In this document: piece by piece, positions 52,986-61,559 of the stretch
Numbering within the stretch: position 1 is the stretch's first letter
How the letters are laid out: each line of letters starts with the position of its first letter
Source of the DNA: Treponema sp.
Lineage (GTDB): Bacteria > Spirochaetota > Spirochaetia > Treponematales > Treponemataceae
Direction of reading: 5' to 3'
Assembly (NCBI GenBank): GCA_017934745.1
Contig: JAGBIY010000051.1
Location: forward strand, 1-64,000
DNA length: 64,000 bases
Made by a program: the position numbers and the translations under genes
The notes under the pieces: generated by a model
Databases searched by the model: none
What the model was told of the DNA's origin: nothing
What the model saw: only the letters and a program-made list of their open reading frames with translations

Positions 52986-53615
52986 CTATCTTGCTGCGGG
53001 AACCATATTCCCAGTCCCATCGCTCCCGGAATCCTTTCCGTCATCGTCCACGAAGTTGTCGACAGACTCTGAAAGCTGCTTGGAAAAATCCTTGATTTTC
53101 GAACTGTCGGGGAATTTCTCCTTGAGCGAAAAATAAAGAGGCTCGGCATCCTCCGCCCTGCCCACGAAAAGAAGGAGCGCTATGTAGTTCTCAAGAACGG
53201 ACTGCACATGAGGGTTCTCCTCGTTGAGCTTCTTGAACATCTTAATGGCTTCATCGCTCTCTCCTCTCATCGCCGTTATGTAGGCGACAGAGAGCTTCAG
53301 GTTCATATTCTCCGGGTCCTTCTCAAGCATCGCCTCATAGCAGGATTTTGCCGAATCCCAGTCCTGCGCCAGCGCATAGGCACGCGCAAGCTTGTAGTAG
53401 GACTGCTGGTAGATTTCAGGGTCGCGCATGGCGAGTTTGTAGTACTCGGCGGCCTTCGAATAATTCTTTACGCCCACATACCCTTCCGCGATGTTGTAGT
53501 ATTCCGCGGCAATGTTCTTCAAAATCGTCCTCTCCTCCCCCGGAATCCTGAAAGTGGACTCGCACGAAGAGAGGAAGAGAAGACAGAGCAAAGCCGGAAG
53601 AGCAGCCTTTCTCAT
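52986..53615 (-). CDS. TPR-repeat lipoprotein
   Basis: This 209-residue protein has a lipobox (LLFLSSC) and four or so tetratricopeptide repeats between residues 35 and 165 (A-E-YY-I-AEGYVGVKNYSKAAEYYKLA, YYKLARAYALAQDWDSAKSCYEAML, and two more), typical protein-interaction helices anchored to a membrane. The ATG at 53615 starts two bases after the stop of the preceding lipoprotein gene; a longer upstream frame overlaps that gene and lacks a signal. Its partner is unknown. Confidence 0.75.
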   Translation of the reverse strand: MRKAALPALLCLLFLSSCESTFRIPGEERTILKNIAAEYYNIAEGYVGVKNYSKAAEYYKLAMRDPEIYQQSYYKLARAYALAQDWDSAKSCYEAMLEKDPENMNLKLSVAYITAMRGESDEAIKMFKKLNEENPHVQSVLENYIALLLFVGRAEDAEPLYFSLKEKFPDSSKIKDFSKQLSESVDNFVDDDGKDSGSDGTGNMVPAAR

Positions 53616-53616
53616 T

Positions 53617-54495
53617 TCACATCGCCCCAGAAGATGCAACAAGGGAAAAAATCGAGTTCCAATCGAGTAAAAGCCCAGTCAAAGTGACGGAATCCTCGGC
53701 CGACGAAATTCCCACGGACGTCCCAAGGAACGCAAGACGCAGAATCCCAGAGACCGCCATTCTTGTGCGCGGGTCGGCGAGCGAGAGCGTGAGCTTCAAA
53801 TCGAAGTCCTCGCTGCCCGGAACCTGCCGAAGGCTTCCGTAAGCGGACTTGAAGCAGGACAAGAGCATGGCGTTGTTCCCGACAATCATCGAAAGGATGT
53901 CGGCCGCCTTCGGGAAGAAGAAGCAGATGTCGGAAGCAGAAGTCTCGAACGACACGTTCTGTACATCGGCCTTGGAGATTATGGCGTCGCACTTTCCAAG
54001 CTGCCCCTCGACAATCTTCGGAGACGAGGAGATGCAGACCAAGTCCGAAGAGAGGAACGAGAGGGCGAGTCCCGAATCCATGTGCTCGTTGTACTTGTAG
54101 GAGCTGAATTTGTGGTTCTTCCAGCCGTTCTTCTCCGTGAGGAAAAATTTCGACAGAGCCACAGGAAAGTCGCCGGAAGCCGACATCTCGAAAGAGGAAC
54201 CTGAAAGGTTCATGCCGGCATAGATTGTGTCGACGCGCTCAAGGATTCTGACGATATCCTTCTCTGAAATGCTTCCGTCGGAAGCGACAGATTTCACCAG
54301 TTTTTTGGAAAAATCGAAATTGCTCTGGACTGGTATCGAAAAATACGCGTCCGCCCCCACGCTCAAAAGCTCAATCGGCTCCACAGAGGAAAGATTGGAC
54401 GTTGATTTACACGATATCGCGGTGAATTCAAAAAAAATTGCCATGGCGGCAAGCACCGCCACAGCAATTTTTTTCTGTACGTTATGCCTTAACAA
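53617..54495 (-). CDS. Lipoprotein of unknown function, TTG start
   Basis: This 292-residue protein has a lipoprotein signal (KKIAVAVLAAMAIFFEFTAISC). The mature part has no motif I can assign. The frame opens at 54585, but that part overlaps ileS out of frame; TTG at 54495 is chosen since it has GGAG eight bases upstream and lies only 14 bases inside the ileS end, so it may be translationally coupled to ileS. No ATG exists in a position that keeps the signal. A TPR lipoprotein gene follows immediately. Confidence 0.65.
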   Translation of the reverse strand: MLRHNVQKKIAVAVLAAMAIFFEFTAISCKSTSNLSSVEPIELLSVGADAYFSIPVQSNFDFSKKLVKSVASDGSISEKDIVRILERVDTIYAGMNLSGSSFEMSASGDFPVALSKFFLTEKNGWKNHKFSSYKYNEHMDSGLALSFLSSDLVCISSSPKIVEGQLGKCDAIISKADVQNVSFETSASDICFFFPKAADILSMIVGNNAMLLSCFKSAYGSLRQVPGSEDFDLKLTLSLADPRTRMAVSGILRLAFLGTSVGISSAEDSVTLTGLLLDWNSIFSLVASSGAM

Positions 54496-57400
54496 CAGAA
54501 ATACTCCATTTTTTGTCCTCGGACTCGACCTCGACCTTCGCGCTGTCGCTCCATGAAGCGGAAGCGGAGAGAGTTTCAGAAGCAATCATATCCTTGAACA
54601 TCTCGTAAGCGGACTTGAGTTCATCGTCGCCGAAGACAGTCAAGTTGATTCTGTCCGTGACCTCGAAGCCGCTGTCCTTTCTCAGAGACTGGATTCCACG
54701 AATCAAATCGCGGACATAGCCCTCTTTCTTGAGTTCGTCGGTGATTTTCGTCTCAAGGGCGACAGTCAAAGTGCCGTCGTTCGTCACCTTCAAGTCGGAC
54801 TTCTCCTTTCTCTCGACGATGATGGTCTCGCTGTTCAACTCGACTTCCTGGCCGTCGACAGTGATTTTTACAGAGCCTCCGTCGACAATCTTCGCGATTG
54901 AAGCCCCATCGAGCTTGACGATTTCAGCGGCCGCGCTCTTCATCTTGCCGCCGAGAATTTTTCCGAGCACCTTGAAGTTCGCCTTCGCGCTGTACTCCAC
55001 AAGGTCGGACTCCTGGTCGTGGAATTCAACGCTCTTGACGTTCAACTCCTCTGCGACCGTCGTCTTCATATCCTCAAGAACCCTGCGCTCCTCGGCGTTG
55101 CGTGTGACGAGCTGCACGGAAAGGAGAGGCTGCCTGTTCTTGAGGTTGTATGTGTTCCTCAAGTTGCGTCCCATGGAAACGGCCTTCTGCACGGTCGCCA
55201 TGCGGAATTCGAGAGCCTCGTCGCGGAGATTCTCGTTGTAGACAGGGAAATCGGCCAAGTGGACGGATTCCTTGTCGTCTGCGGTCTTCAAGTTCTGCCA
55301 CATCTCCTCTGAAATGAACGGAACGAACGGAGCCGCGCACAAGGCGAACGTCTTGAGGGCGTAGTAGAGAGCCTCGTAGGCCTCGAATTTGTCGGCATCG
55401 TTCTCTGACTTCCAGAATCTTCTTCTCGAGCGGCGGATGTACCAGTTGTTGAGCTGGTCGATGAAGTCGATGAGAGGGTCGATGGCCGAGCTCAGATCGT
55501 AGTCGTCGAGGGCGGCCGTCACGTCCTTTATCATCTTCTGAGAAACAGAGACAATCCACGCGTCGAGCGGGTTCGAAGGCTTCTTCGAGTCGAACGCGTG
55601 CCCAGTGGCCGTGTACTTGTCGATGTTCGCGTAAGTCACGAAGAACGAGTAGCCTGACCAGAGAGGGATTATGATGTTCTTCACGACTTCCTTCACGCCG
55701 TCGTCCGAATAGCGCAGATCGTCGGCCTTGACGACAGCGGAATGAGTGAGGAAGAGGCGGAGCGCGTCGGCTCCGAATTTGTTGATGGCCTCAACAGGGT
55801 CCGTGTAGTTCCTGAGCGACTTCGACATCTTCCTTCCGTCCGAAGCAAGAACGAGACCGTTCACGACGCAATTCTTGAAAGCCGGGCTTCCGAACAGGTG
55901 AGTCGCCAAAATCGTGAGCGTGTAGAACCAGCCGCGTGTCTGGTCGAGTCCCTCGGAAATGAAGTCGGCTGGGAAATGCTTCTCGAAGTATTCCTTGTTC
56001 TCGAACGGATAATGCTGCTGGGCGTAAGGCATCGAACCAGACTCGAACCAACAGTCGAAGACCTCAGGGATTCTTCTCATCGTCTTTCCGCACTTCGGGC
56101 ACGGAATCGTGATTTTGTCCACGAACTGCTTGTGCAAATCCTCCGGATAGACGCCTGACAAGTCCTTGAGTTCCTGCCTTGAGCCGACGCAAATCATGTG
56201 CTTGCAGTCCGGGTCCTCACAACGCCAAATCGGAATCGGATTTCCCCAGTACCTGTTTCTGGAAACGGCCCAGTCCCTGGAACCAGCGAGCCACTTTCCG
56301 AAGCGGCCTTCCTTGATGTGGGCAGGCTGCCACTTTATCTGCGAATTCGACTTCAAAAGGGCATCGTGGTGGTCTGCAACCTTCACGAACCAAGAGCCGA
56401 TTCCGCGGTAAATCAACGGAGAAGAGCATCTCCAGCAGTGCGGATACGAGTGGAGAACCTGCGCCGTCTTGACGAGTTTGCCCTCTTCCTTCAACCTCTT
56501 GATGATGTCCTTGTCGCAGTCCTTCACGAACCTTCCCTGATAATCCGGAACTTCCTTCGTGAATTTGCACTCCGCGTCGATCGGCTGCACGTTCGGCACG
56601 CCAGTCCCGCGGAAAATCTTGTTGTCGTCCTCACCGAAGCTCGGCGCGATATGGACAATTCCGGTTCCGTCCTCTGTCGAAACATAGTCAGCGTTGAACA
56701 TCCTGAACGCGCCCTCTTCGCATTTCTGCCCGGAGATTTCAGAGCAAACCTTCGCATCGGCAAGGTTAGCGAAATAAGGGAAGAGAGGCTCGTATCTCGC
56801 GCCGACAAAGTTCTTTCCCTTGCGCCTGTAGATGATTTCGTAGTCGGATTCTTCCTTATAATAAGCGGAGAGGCGGGCCTCGGCCATGATGTAGAAGTCG
56901 CCCGAGTCCTTGTCCAATATCTTCACATAGTCGATTTCAGGCCCCATGCAGACTCCCTCGTTCGAAGGCAGTGTCCACGGGGTCGTCGTCCACGCGAGGA
57001 AATAAGTCTTTCCGTTCTCCATGTCCTTGTCGTCGATGGCGGCGGGAGCCTTCAGAATCTTGAAGCGGACGGTAACGGTCTGGTCGTTCACGTCCTTGTA
57101 GCCCTGCGCCAATTCGTGAGTTGAAAGGACAGTTGCGCAGCGAGGACAATACGGAAGAATGTACTGCCCCTCGTAAATCAAGCCCTTGTCCCAGAGGGAT
57201 TTCGCGACCCACCAAATCGACTCCATGAAGTCCGGGTTCATCGTCTTGTAGTCGTTGTCGAAGTCGACCCAGCGCCCCATGCGGGTGATTGTCTTGCGCC
57301 ACTCGGAAGTGTACTTGAGGACGGATTCCTTGCACTTGTCGTTGAAATTCGCCACGCCGTACGCTTCGATTTCATGCTTCGAGTTTATCCCCAGCTCCTT

Positions 57401-57691
57401 CTCGATGAGGTTCTCGACGGGAAGACCGTGGCAGTCCCAGCCGAACCTGCGCTCGACTTTCTTGCCCTTCATTGTCTGGTAACGCGGAATAATGTCTTTT
57501 ATAGTAGATGGAATAAAATGTCCAAAATGCGGAAGACCTGTAGCGAATGGAGGTCCATCGAAGAAAATGAATTCTTCAGCCTTGTCTCTCTGCTGAATCG
57601 ATTTCTGGAAGATGTTGTTTTCCTGCCAGAACTTCAGAACTTCCTCTTCCTGCTTGGGGAAGTCGGCCTTTGAATCGATTGATTTATACAA
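54482..57691 (-). CDS. ileS: Isoleucyl-tRNA synthetase (long, eukaryote-like type)
   Basis: This 1069-residue class I synthetase has the HIGH-equivalent LPHFGHFIP, the editing CP1 region, and the KMSKS motif (SDGRKMSKSLRNYTDP). The HFGH variant, length and C-terminal layout fit the type-2 (eukaryote-like) IleRS found in spirochaetes, which is generally mupirocin-resistant. The frame opens at 57799, but no good start lies there; TTG at 57691 has GAGGGA with a five-base spacer and gives a normal N terminus (YKSIDSKADFPKQEEEVLKFW). No T-box was seen upstream. Confidence 0.93.
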   Translation of the reverse strand: MYKSIDSKADFPKQEEEVLKFWQENNIFQKSIQQRDKAEEFIFFDGPPFATGLPHFGHFIPSTIKDIIPRYQTMKGKKVERRFGWDCHGLPVENLIEKELGINSKHEIEAYGVANFNDKCKESVLKYTSEWRKTITRMGRWVDFDNDYKTMNPDFMESIWWVAKSLWDKGLIYEGQYILPYCPRCATVLSTHELAQGYKDVNDQTVTVRFKILKAPAAIDDKDMENGKTYFLAWTTTPWTLPSNEGVCMGPEIDYVKILDKDSGDFYIMAEARLSAYYKEESDYEIIYRRKGKNFVGARYEPLFPYFANLADAKVCSEISGQKCEEGAFRMFNADYVSTEDGTGIVHIAPSFGEDDNKIFRGTGVPNVQPIDAECKFTKEVPDYQGRFVKDCDKDIIKRLKEEGKLVKTAQVLHSYPHCWRCSSPLIYRGIGSWFVKVADHHDALLKSNSQIKWQPAHIKEGRFGKWLAGSRDWAVSRNRYWGNPIPIWRCEDPDCKHMICVGSRQELKDLSGVYPEDLHKQFVDKITIPCPKCGKTMRRIPEVFDCWFESGSMPYAQQHYPFENKEYFEKHFPADFISEGLDQTRGWFYTLTILATHLFGSPAFKNCVVNGLVLASDGRKMSKSLRNYTDPVEAINKFGADALRLFLTHSAVVKADDLRYSDDGVKEVVKNIIIPLWSGYSFFVTYANIDKYTATGHAFDSKKPSNPLDAWIVSVSQKMIKDVTAALDDYDLSSAIDPLIDFIDQLNNWYIRRSRRRFWKSENDADKFEAYEALYYALKTFALCAAPFVPFISEEMWQNLKTADDKESVHLADFPVYNENLRDEALEFRMATVQKAVSMGRNLRNTYNLKNRQPLLSVQLVTRNAEERRVLEDMKTTVAEELNVKSVEFHDQESDLVEYSAKANFKVLGKILGGKMKSAAAEIVKLDGASIAKIVDGGSVKITVDGQEVELNSETIIVERKEKSDLKVTNDGTLTVALETKITDELKKEGYVRDLIRGIQSLRKDSGFEVTDRINLTVFGDDELKSAYEMFKDMIASETLSASASWSDSAKVEVESEDKKWSISVVKA

Positions 57692-57894
57692 AATAGTCCC
57701 TCGTTTTTTATAAAAAATTCTTTCTATTTTCTCATATTTCGAGGGATTATGCCATATTCCAAGAAAGAATCGAATTTTTGTGCTATTTTTTTGAAACAAA
57801 ACACAGGATTTCGTGTCAGAATATATGTCAAACGAAATGGCAAAAAATGGAGCGATGAAACATCATTCGTCCGAAAAAATCAAGGAGTATTTTA

Positions 57895-59604
57895 ATGTCT
57901 GCTTTATACCATGAGTATTTGGTCGAAGATCGGGATTTCAAAGATTACGACGATTTCAAGAAGCACTGCAAACTAAAGACAAAACCGGATTTCAATTTCG
58001 CATACGATGTCGTGGACAGATACGCGACGGATTTTCCAGGAAAAAGAGCGCTCGTTTGGATTGACGACAACAAGGAAGAGAGAACTTTCACATTCGACGA
58101 CATCTCAAGGGAATCGAAAAGGGCCGCGTACTGGCTCACGTCGAAGGGAATCAAGAAAGGCGACACTGTCATGCTGATTCTGCGCCGCCGCTACGAATGG
58201 TGGTTTTTGATGCCGGCTCTGCACAGGATAGGCGCAATCGTCATCCCCGCGACCGACCAGCTTCTGCAGTCGGACATCGAATACAGGACGAAAGCCGCCG
58301 ACGTGAAGATGATAATCTCGTACGACAACCCAATCATTCAGGGTGAAGTCGACAAGTCGATGCCGAAGTCTCCGAGCGTGGAATATCTTGTGACAGTCGG
58401 AAAGGAAAAACGGGACGGCTGGATAAGCTTCCACGAAGAGTACGAGAAGATGCCTGCAGAATTCCCCCGCCCAGTCGGAGAGGCCGCGACACACAACAAA
58501 GACCCGATGCTTCTCTACTTCACGTCTGGAACTTCCGGCTACCCGAAAATGGTTCTGCAGAACTACGACTATCCAATCGGGCACATAATGACGGCGAAAT
58601 ACTGGCACGGCGTCGTCGAGGACGGGCTTCACCTGACGATAGCCGAGACCGGCTGGGCGAAGTCCACATGGGGAAAGCTCTACGGACAATGGCTTGCCGG
58701 CACCGCGCTCTTCGTCTACGACATGAACATGTTCAAACCTGCAAAGATGCTTGAGATGATTTCGAAATACGGACTGACCACATTCTGCGCGCCGCCAACG
58801 GTCTACAGGTACCTCGTCAGGCAGGATCTGAGCAAGTACGACTTGAGCAAGTGCGTCCGTTTCTCAACAGCAGGCGAGGCCTTGAACGGCGAAGTCTACA
58901 ACAAGTGGCTCGAACAGACAGGAAAGAAGATTTTTGAAGGATACGGACAGACAGAATCGACGATAATCTGCGGAAATTTCCTCGAATACTCTCCTATAAA
59001 GCCAGGCTCTATGGGACGCCCGAATCCGCTCTACGATGTTGAGGTTCTCGACGCGAACAACAAGCCGGTTCCAACAGGCGACGTAGGCGAACTCTGCATA
59101 CATGTCGACAAGGAAATGCCGTTCGGTCTTTTGATGGGCTACCACAAGGACGTCGTATTGACGGCGAACGCATTCGACGGAGGCGTCTACCACACCGGCG
59201 ACAACGTGTACATGGACGAGGACGGCTACGTCTGGTTCATCGGAAGGAAGGACGACATCATAAAGACGGCAGGCTACAGAGTCAGCCCGTTCGAAGTCGA
59301 GTCGATTCTCCAGCAGCACCCGGCAGTCATGGAATGCGCGGTCACAGGAGTGGAAGACTCCAAGAGAGGAATGGCAGTGAAGGCGACGATTGTCCTTTCG
59401 CCGGGCTACGACGAAAAAGACCCGAAGGACATGGAGCGGACGCTTTTGGACTTCGCGAAGAAGAACACGGCCATGTACAAGTGCCCCCGCATTTTCGAAT
59501 TCGTGAAGGAGCTTCCCAAGACGATTTCTGGAAAAATCAGGCGTGTCGAAATCAGGGAAAAGGACAACGGAAAGGAAAAAGAGCAGATAAAGCAGGAATT
59601 TTAG
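57895..59604 (+). CDS. Acyl-CoA synthetase (AMP-forming, ACSM-like)
   Basis: This 569-residue ANL-superfamily enzyme has the P-loop-like YFTSGTSGYPKMVLQ, the EGYGQTES motif, the hinge region GRKDDIIKTAGYRVSPFEVES, and the catalytic lysine in KTISGKIRRVEIR. WWFLMPALHRIGAIVIPAT is typical of medium/short-chain acyl-CoA synthetases. It activates a fatty or short organic acid to the CoA ester via an acyl-AMP. GGAG precedes the ATG by seven bases. A terminator follows. It is not part of an obvious pathway here. Confidence 0.88.
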   Translation: MSALYHEYLVEDRDFKDYDDFKKHCKLKTKPDFNFAYDVVDRYATDFPGKRALVWIDDNKEERTFTFDDISRESKRAAYWLTSKGIKKGDTVMLILRRRYEWWFLMPALHRIGAIVIPATDQLLQSDIEYRTKAADVKMIISYDNPIIQGEVDKSMPKSPSVEYLVTVGKEKRDGWISFHEEYEKMPAEFPRPVGEAATHNKDPMLLYFTSGTSGYPKMVLQNYDYPIGHIMTAKYWHGVVEDGLHLTIAETGWAKSTWGKLYGQWLAGTALFVYDMNMFKPAKMLEMISKYGLTTFCAPPTVYRYLVRQDLSKYDLSKCVRFSTAGEALNGEVYNKWLEQTGKKIFEGYGQTESTIICGNFLEYSPIKPGSMGRPNPLYDVEVLDANNKPVPTGDVGELCIHVDKEMPFGLLMGYHKDVVLTANAFDGGVYHTGDNVYMDEDGYVWFIGRKDDIIKTAGYRVSPFEVESILQQHPAVMECAVTGVEDSKRGMAVKATIVLSPGYDEKDPKDMERTLLDFAKKNTAMYKCPRIFEFVKELPKTISGKIRRVEIREKDNGKEKEQIKQEF

Positions 59605-59614
59605 GAATAGAGTT

Positions 59615-59655
59615 CAAAAAACACCGTGTCGGTTGACATGATGCGGTGTTTTTTG
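59615..59655 (+). terminator. Terminator of the acyl-CoA synthetase gene
   Basis: CAAAAAACACCG (59615-59626) pairs perfectly with CGGTGTTTTTTG (59644-59655). The loop contains TTGACA, the -35 box of the next promoter. Confidence 0.85.
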
Positions 59656-59662
59656 ATATAGT
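59633..59662 (+). promoter_or_regulatory. Promoter of the tRNA pair, nested in a terminator
   Basis: TTGACA (59633-59638) in the loop of the preceding terminator, an 18-base spacer and TATAGT (59657-59662) precede tRNA-Val by 16 bases. Confidence 0.75.
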
Positions 59663-59678
59663 AGATTCACTTTCGCAA

Positions 59679-59751
59679 GGGCAGTTAGCTCAGTTGGTAG
59701 AGCCCCTGGTTTACACCCAGGTTGTCGGGAGTTCGAGTCTCTCACTGCCCA
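59679..59751 (+). tRNA. tRNA-Val (UAC)
   Basis: A complete cloverleaf: acceptor GGGCAGT/ACTGCCC, D arm GCTC..GAGC, anticodon stem CCTGG/CCAGG with loop TTTACAC (anticodon TAC) and T arm with GTTCGAGTC. The CCA is not encoded. Confidence 0.95.
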
Positions 59752-59758
59752 AATGTCA

Positions 59759-59831
59759 CGGGATGTAGCGCAGCTGGTAGCGCGCTTGGTTTGGGACCAA
59801 GATGTCGCAGGTTCGATCCCTGTCATCCCGA
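59759..59831 (+). tRNA. tRNA-Pro (UGG)
   Basis: Acceptor CGGGATG/CATCCCG, D arm GCGC..GCGC, anticodon stem CTTGG/CCAAG with loop TTTGGGA (anticodon TGG) and T loop TTCGATC. The CCA is not encoded. It is seven bases after tRNA-Val and likely co-transcribed. Confidence 0.95.
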
Positions 59832-59832
59832 T

Positions 59833-59869
59833 AAAATCCATTCGGTTTGCAAGCTGAATGGATTTTTTT
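59833..59869 (+). terminator. Terminator of the tRNA pair
   Basis: AAAATCCATTC (59833-59843) pairs with GAATGGATTTT (59856-59866), ending in seven Ts (59863-59869). The last Ts overlap the next promoter's -35 box. Confidence 0.85.
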
Positions 59870-59896
59870 GATTCGGCTCAGTTTGGGACGGATAAA
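59868..59896 (+). promoter_or_regulatory. Promoter of the zinc-ribbon gene
   Basis: TTGATT (59868-59873), a 17-base spacer and GATAAA (59891-59896) lie 30 bases before the ATG. A 14-base perfect palindrome (59895-59908) straddles the predicted start site and could be an operator or chance. Confidence 0.5.
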
Positions 59897-59925
59897 TAAT
59901 CGATTATTTTTTTGGAGGCTAGAAA

Positions 59926-60105
59926 ATGGCTGGAGCAAGTAAGAACTCTCGTACAACAGTCGCGACACAGAAGTTCATCTGCCCTGATTGCGGTGGAGAA
60001 ATCAACATGAAGACTCTTTACGAGAACGGAAGACTCAGGAACATCGCCGAGTGCTCAAAATGCAAGAGAACTGAGCGCCGCCCGAAAGACTTCAAAGCAA
60101 ACTAA
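59926..60105 (+). CDS. 59-residue zinc-ribbon protein
   Basis: A small gene with GGAGG nine bases before the ATG encodes a basic 59-residue protein with two CxxC knuckles (CPDC near residue 19 and CSKC near 42), typical of a zinc ribbon. It is not the usual L33, L36 or L32 pattern, although the size, basic N terminus (MAGASKNSRTTVATQKF) and own promoter resemble ribosome-associated proteins. I do not recognise the family. It lies between the tRNA terminator and its own terminator. Confidence 0.75.
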   Translation: MAGASKNSRTTVATQKFICPDCGGEINMKTLYENGRLRNIAECSKCKRTERRPKDFKAN

Positions 60106-60144
60106 GCTCTTTATCGAGAGACTGAGTTAGCCTTAATCTTTTAG

Positions 60145-60192
60145 AAAACACCTTCGATTGCGAGTGCGCACTTCGCTTTTCGAAGGTGTTTT
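60145..60192 (+). terminator. Terminator of the zinc-ribbon gene
   Basis: AAAACACCTTCGA (60145-60157) pairs perfectly with TCGAAGGTGTTTT (60180-60192); the loop itself contains a further imperfect palindrome around GTGCGCAC. Confidence 0.85.
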
Positions 60193-60212
60193 GCTTTTAA
60201 ACCGGAAAAAAA

Positions 60213-61559
60213 ATGCGAATCGTAATCTTCAGCACAAACTCCAACCACTTCGACGGAAAAAAGATATCAACAAAGAACATCCCAACCTGCAAAGGACAAC
60301 TCGACGAACTCTGCAAAAAACACGGAGCCTGCTCTTTCTCCATAGTCACGCAGCTTCCGGGAACGTTCCTTCTCGACCTGGAAGGGGACACGCCTGCGGA
60401 AAAATCGGAGCAAGTCGAATACACGCTCGTGCCCGACGACAAAAGTTCCCCAAAGGAAATCGCCGACATAATCGCCGAAAAGAAGCCCGACATAGCGATA
60501 GCCGCGACATTCTGGGTAGACCCGTTCGACTGGCTTTCCGTAAAGGACGGCATGGTCGCGGAAAAACTCCGGGAGATGGGCATCAAGACAATCGCGCACC
60601 CGACAGAAGCCGGAATCGACTGCTTCGACAAATTCAGGACTCACACGCTCATGGAAAAAATCGGACTCAAGATGGCGAAAAGCGTCTACGTGCACCACTG
60701 GCTCTTCATGTGCGCTGGAACAAAGGGAGTCGTAAGGGAAAACGTCTACGAGGAGCACGTCATGGAAAAGATACGCTCGATGCGATTTCCCGTCATCATA
60801 AAGGACACGGTCGGACTCAGCTCCTACGGAATGCAGGTCGTCGGGACATACGAGGAAGCCGACAGGTTCCTCCACTCAAGGAGAAACTCCTCCGACAGAA
60901 TCGTGGAGGAATTCATTGAAGGAGAACAGTTCGGAGCGGAGGTTCACGGAACGAAAGGGCACTACAAAATCCTGCCACCGATGATGTTCAGCGTGAACCA
61001 ATACGGAATAACAAGCCCGAAACAGAGCGTCAAAATCGGACCAGTGGCGGACGAAAAATACAAGACAGACGAATTGAAGGCGATGCTGGAGAAACTCGCC
61101 GAGGAGCTTGAACTTTCAGGAATAGCTCAAGTCGACCTCGTGTTCTCCGGCGGAAAATGGTACATAATCGAAGTGAACCCGCGGATTTCCGGCATGACGT
61201 CTGCATACGCGGCGGCCGAGGGAAAGACAATGGTGGAGACCATAACGGAAGCCGCATTCGAGGAAGAAAATCCTGTGCCCCCCGAAAAGATGCGGAAAGT
61301 CATGAATTTCAAGCTTCCCCTGCTCCCACAAGCCCTTATGAAAAAAATCAGCGGCTACAGCTTCGTGAGCCAAGTCACCCAGATAGAGAACTACGCGGCG
61401 ACACAGAAGCGCGAAGTCGGATATGCGGAAGTCATAATGACGGGGGACACGTTCGAGGAGCTGATGAAAAACCTCAGAAAGCTGAAAGAGGACATTCCAG
61501 AAGCAATCGAGGACATCTTTTTCGAAAACGCGTCGAAAATCATAGATAAGCTTTCGTAG
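60213..61559 (+). CDS. ATP-grasp ligase of unknown product
   Basis: This 448-residue protein has an N-terminal Rossmann-like region, then an ATP-grasp domain: FDKFRTHTLMEKIGL, FPVIIKDTVGLSSYGMQVV (P-loop-like strand and lysine), DRIVEEFIEGEQFGAEV, and the metal-binding IIEVNPRISGMTSAY. This is the carboxylate-amine/peptide ligase fold related to D-Ala ligase and carbamoyl phosphate synthase. The last 110 residues are a family-specific domain. No biosynthetic neighbours reveal the substrate. GGA precedes the ATG. Its end overlaps the convergent DinG gene by 20 bases. Confidence 0.75.
   Translation: MRIVIFSTNSNHFDGKKISTKNIPTCKGQLDELCKKHGACSFSIVTQLPGTFLLDLEGDTPAEKSEQVEYTLVPDDKSSPKEIADIIAEKKPDIAIAATFWVDPFDWLSVKDGMVAEKLREMGIKTIAHPTEAGIDCFDKFRTHTLMEKIGLKMAKSVYVHHWLFMCAGTKGVVRENVYEEHVMEKIRSMRFPVIIKDTVGLSSYGMQVVGTYEEADRFLHSRRNSSDRIVEEFIEGEQFGAEVHGTKGHYKILPPMMFSVNQYGITSPKQSVKIGPVADEKYKTDELKAMLEKLAEELELSGIAQVDLVFSGGKWYIIEVNPRISGMTSAYAAAEGKTMVETITEAAFEEENPVPPEKMRKVMNFKLPLLPQALMKKISGYSFVSQVTQIENYAATQKREVGYAEVIMTGDTFEELMKNLRKLKEDIPEAIEDIFFENASKIIDKLS

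Noticed and set aside
57692..57894. T-box or riboswitch upstream of ileS, or a regulator between ileS and the acyl-CoA synthetase
   Set aside because: No specifier-loop or T-box consensus is visible; the region is A/T-rich with promoter-like boxes only.
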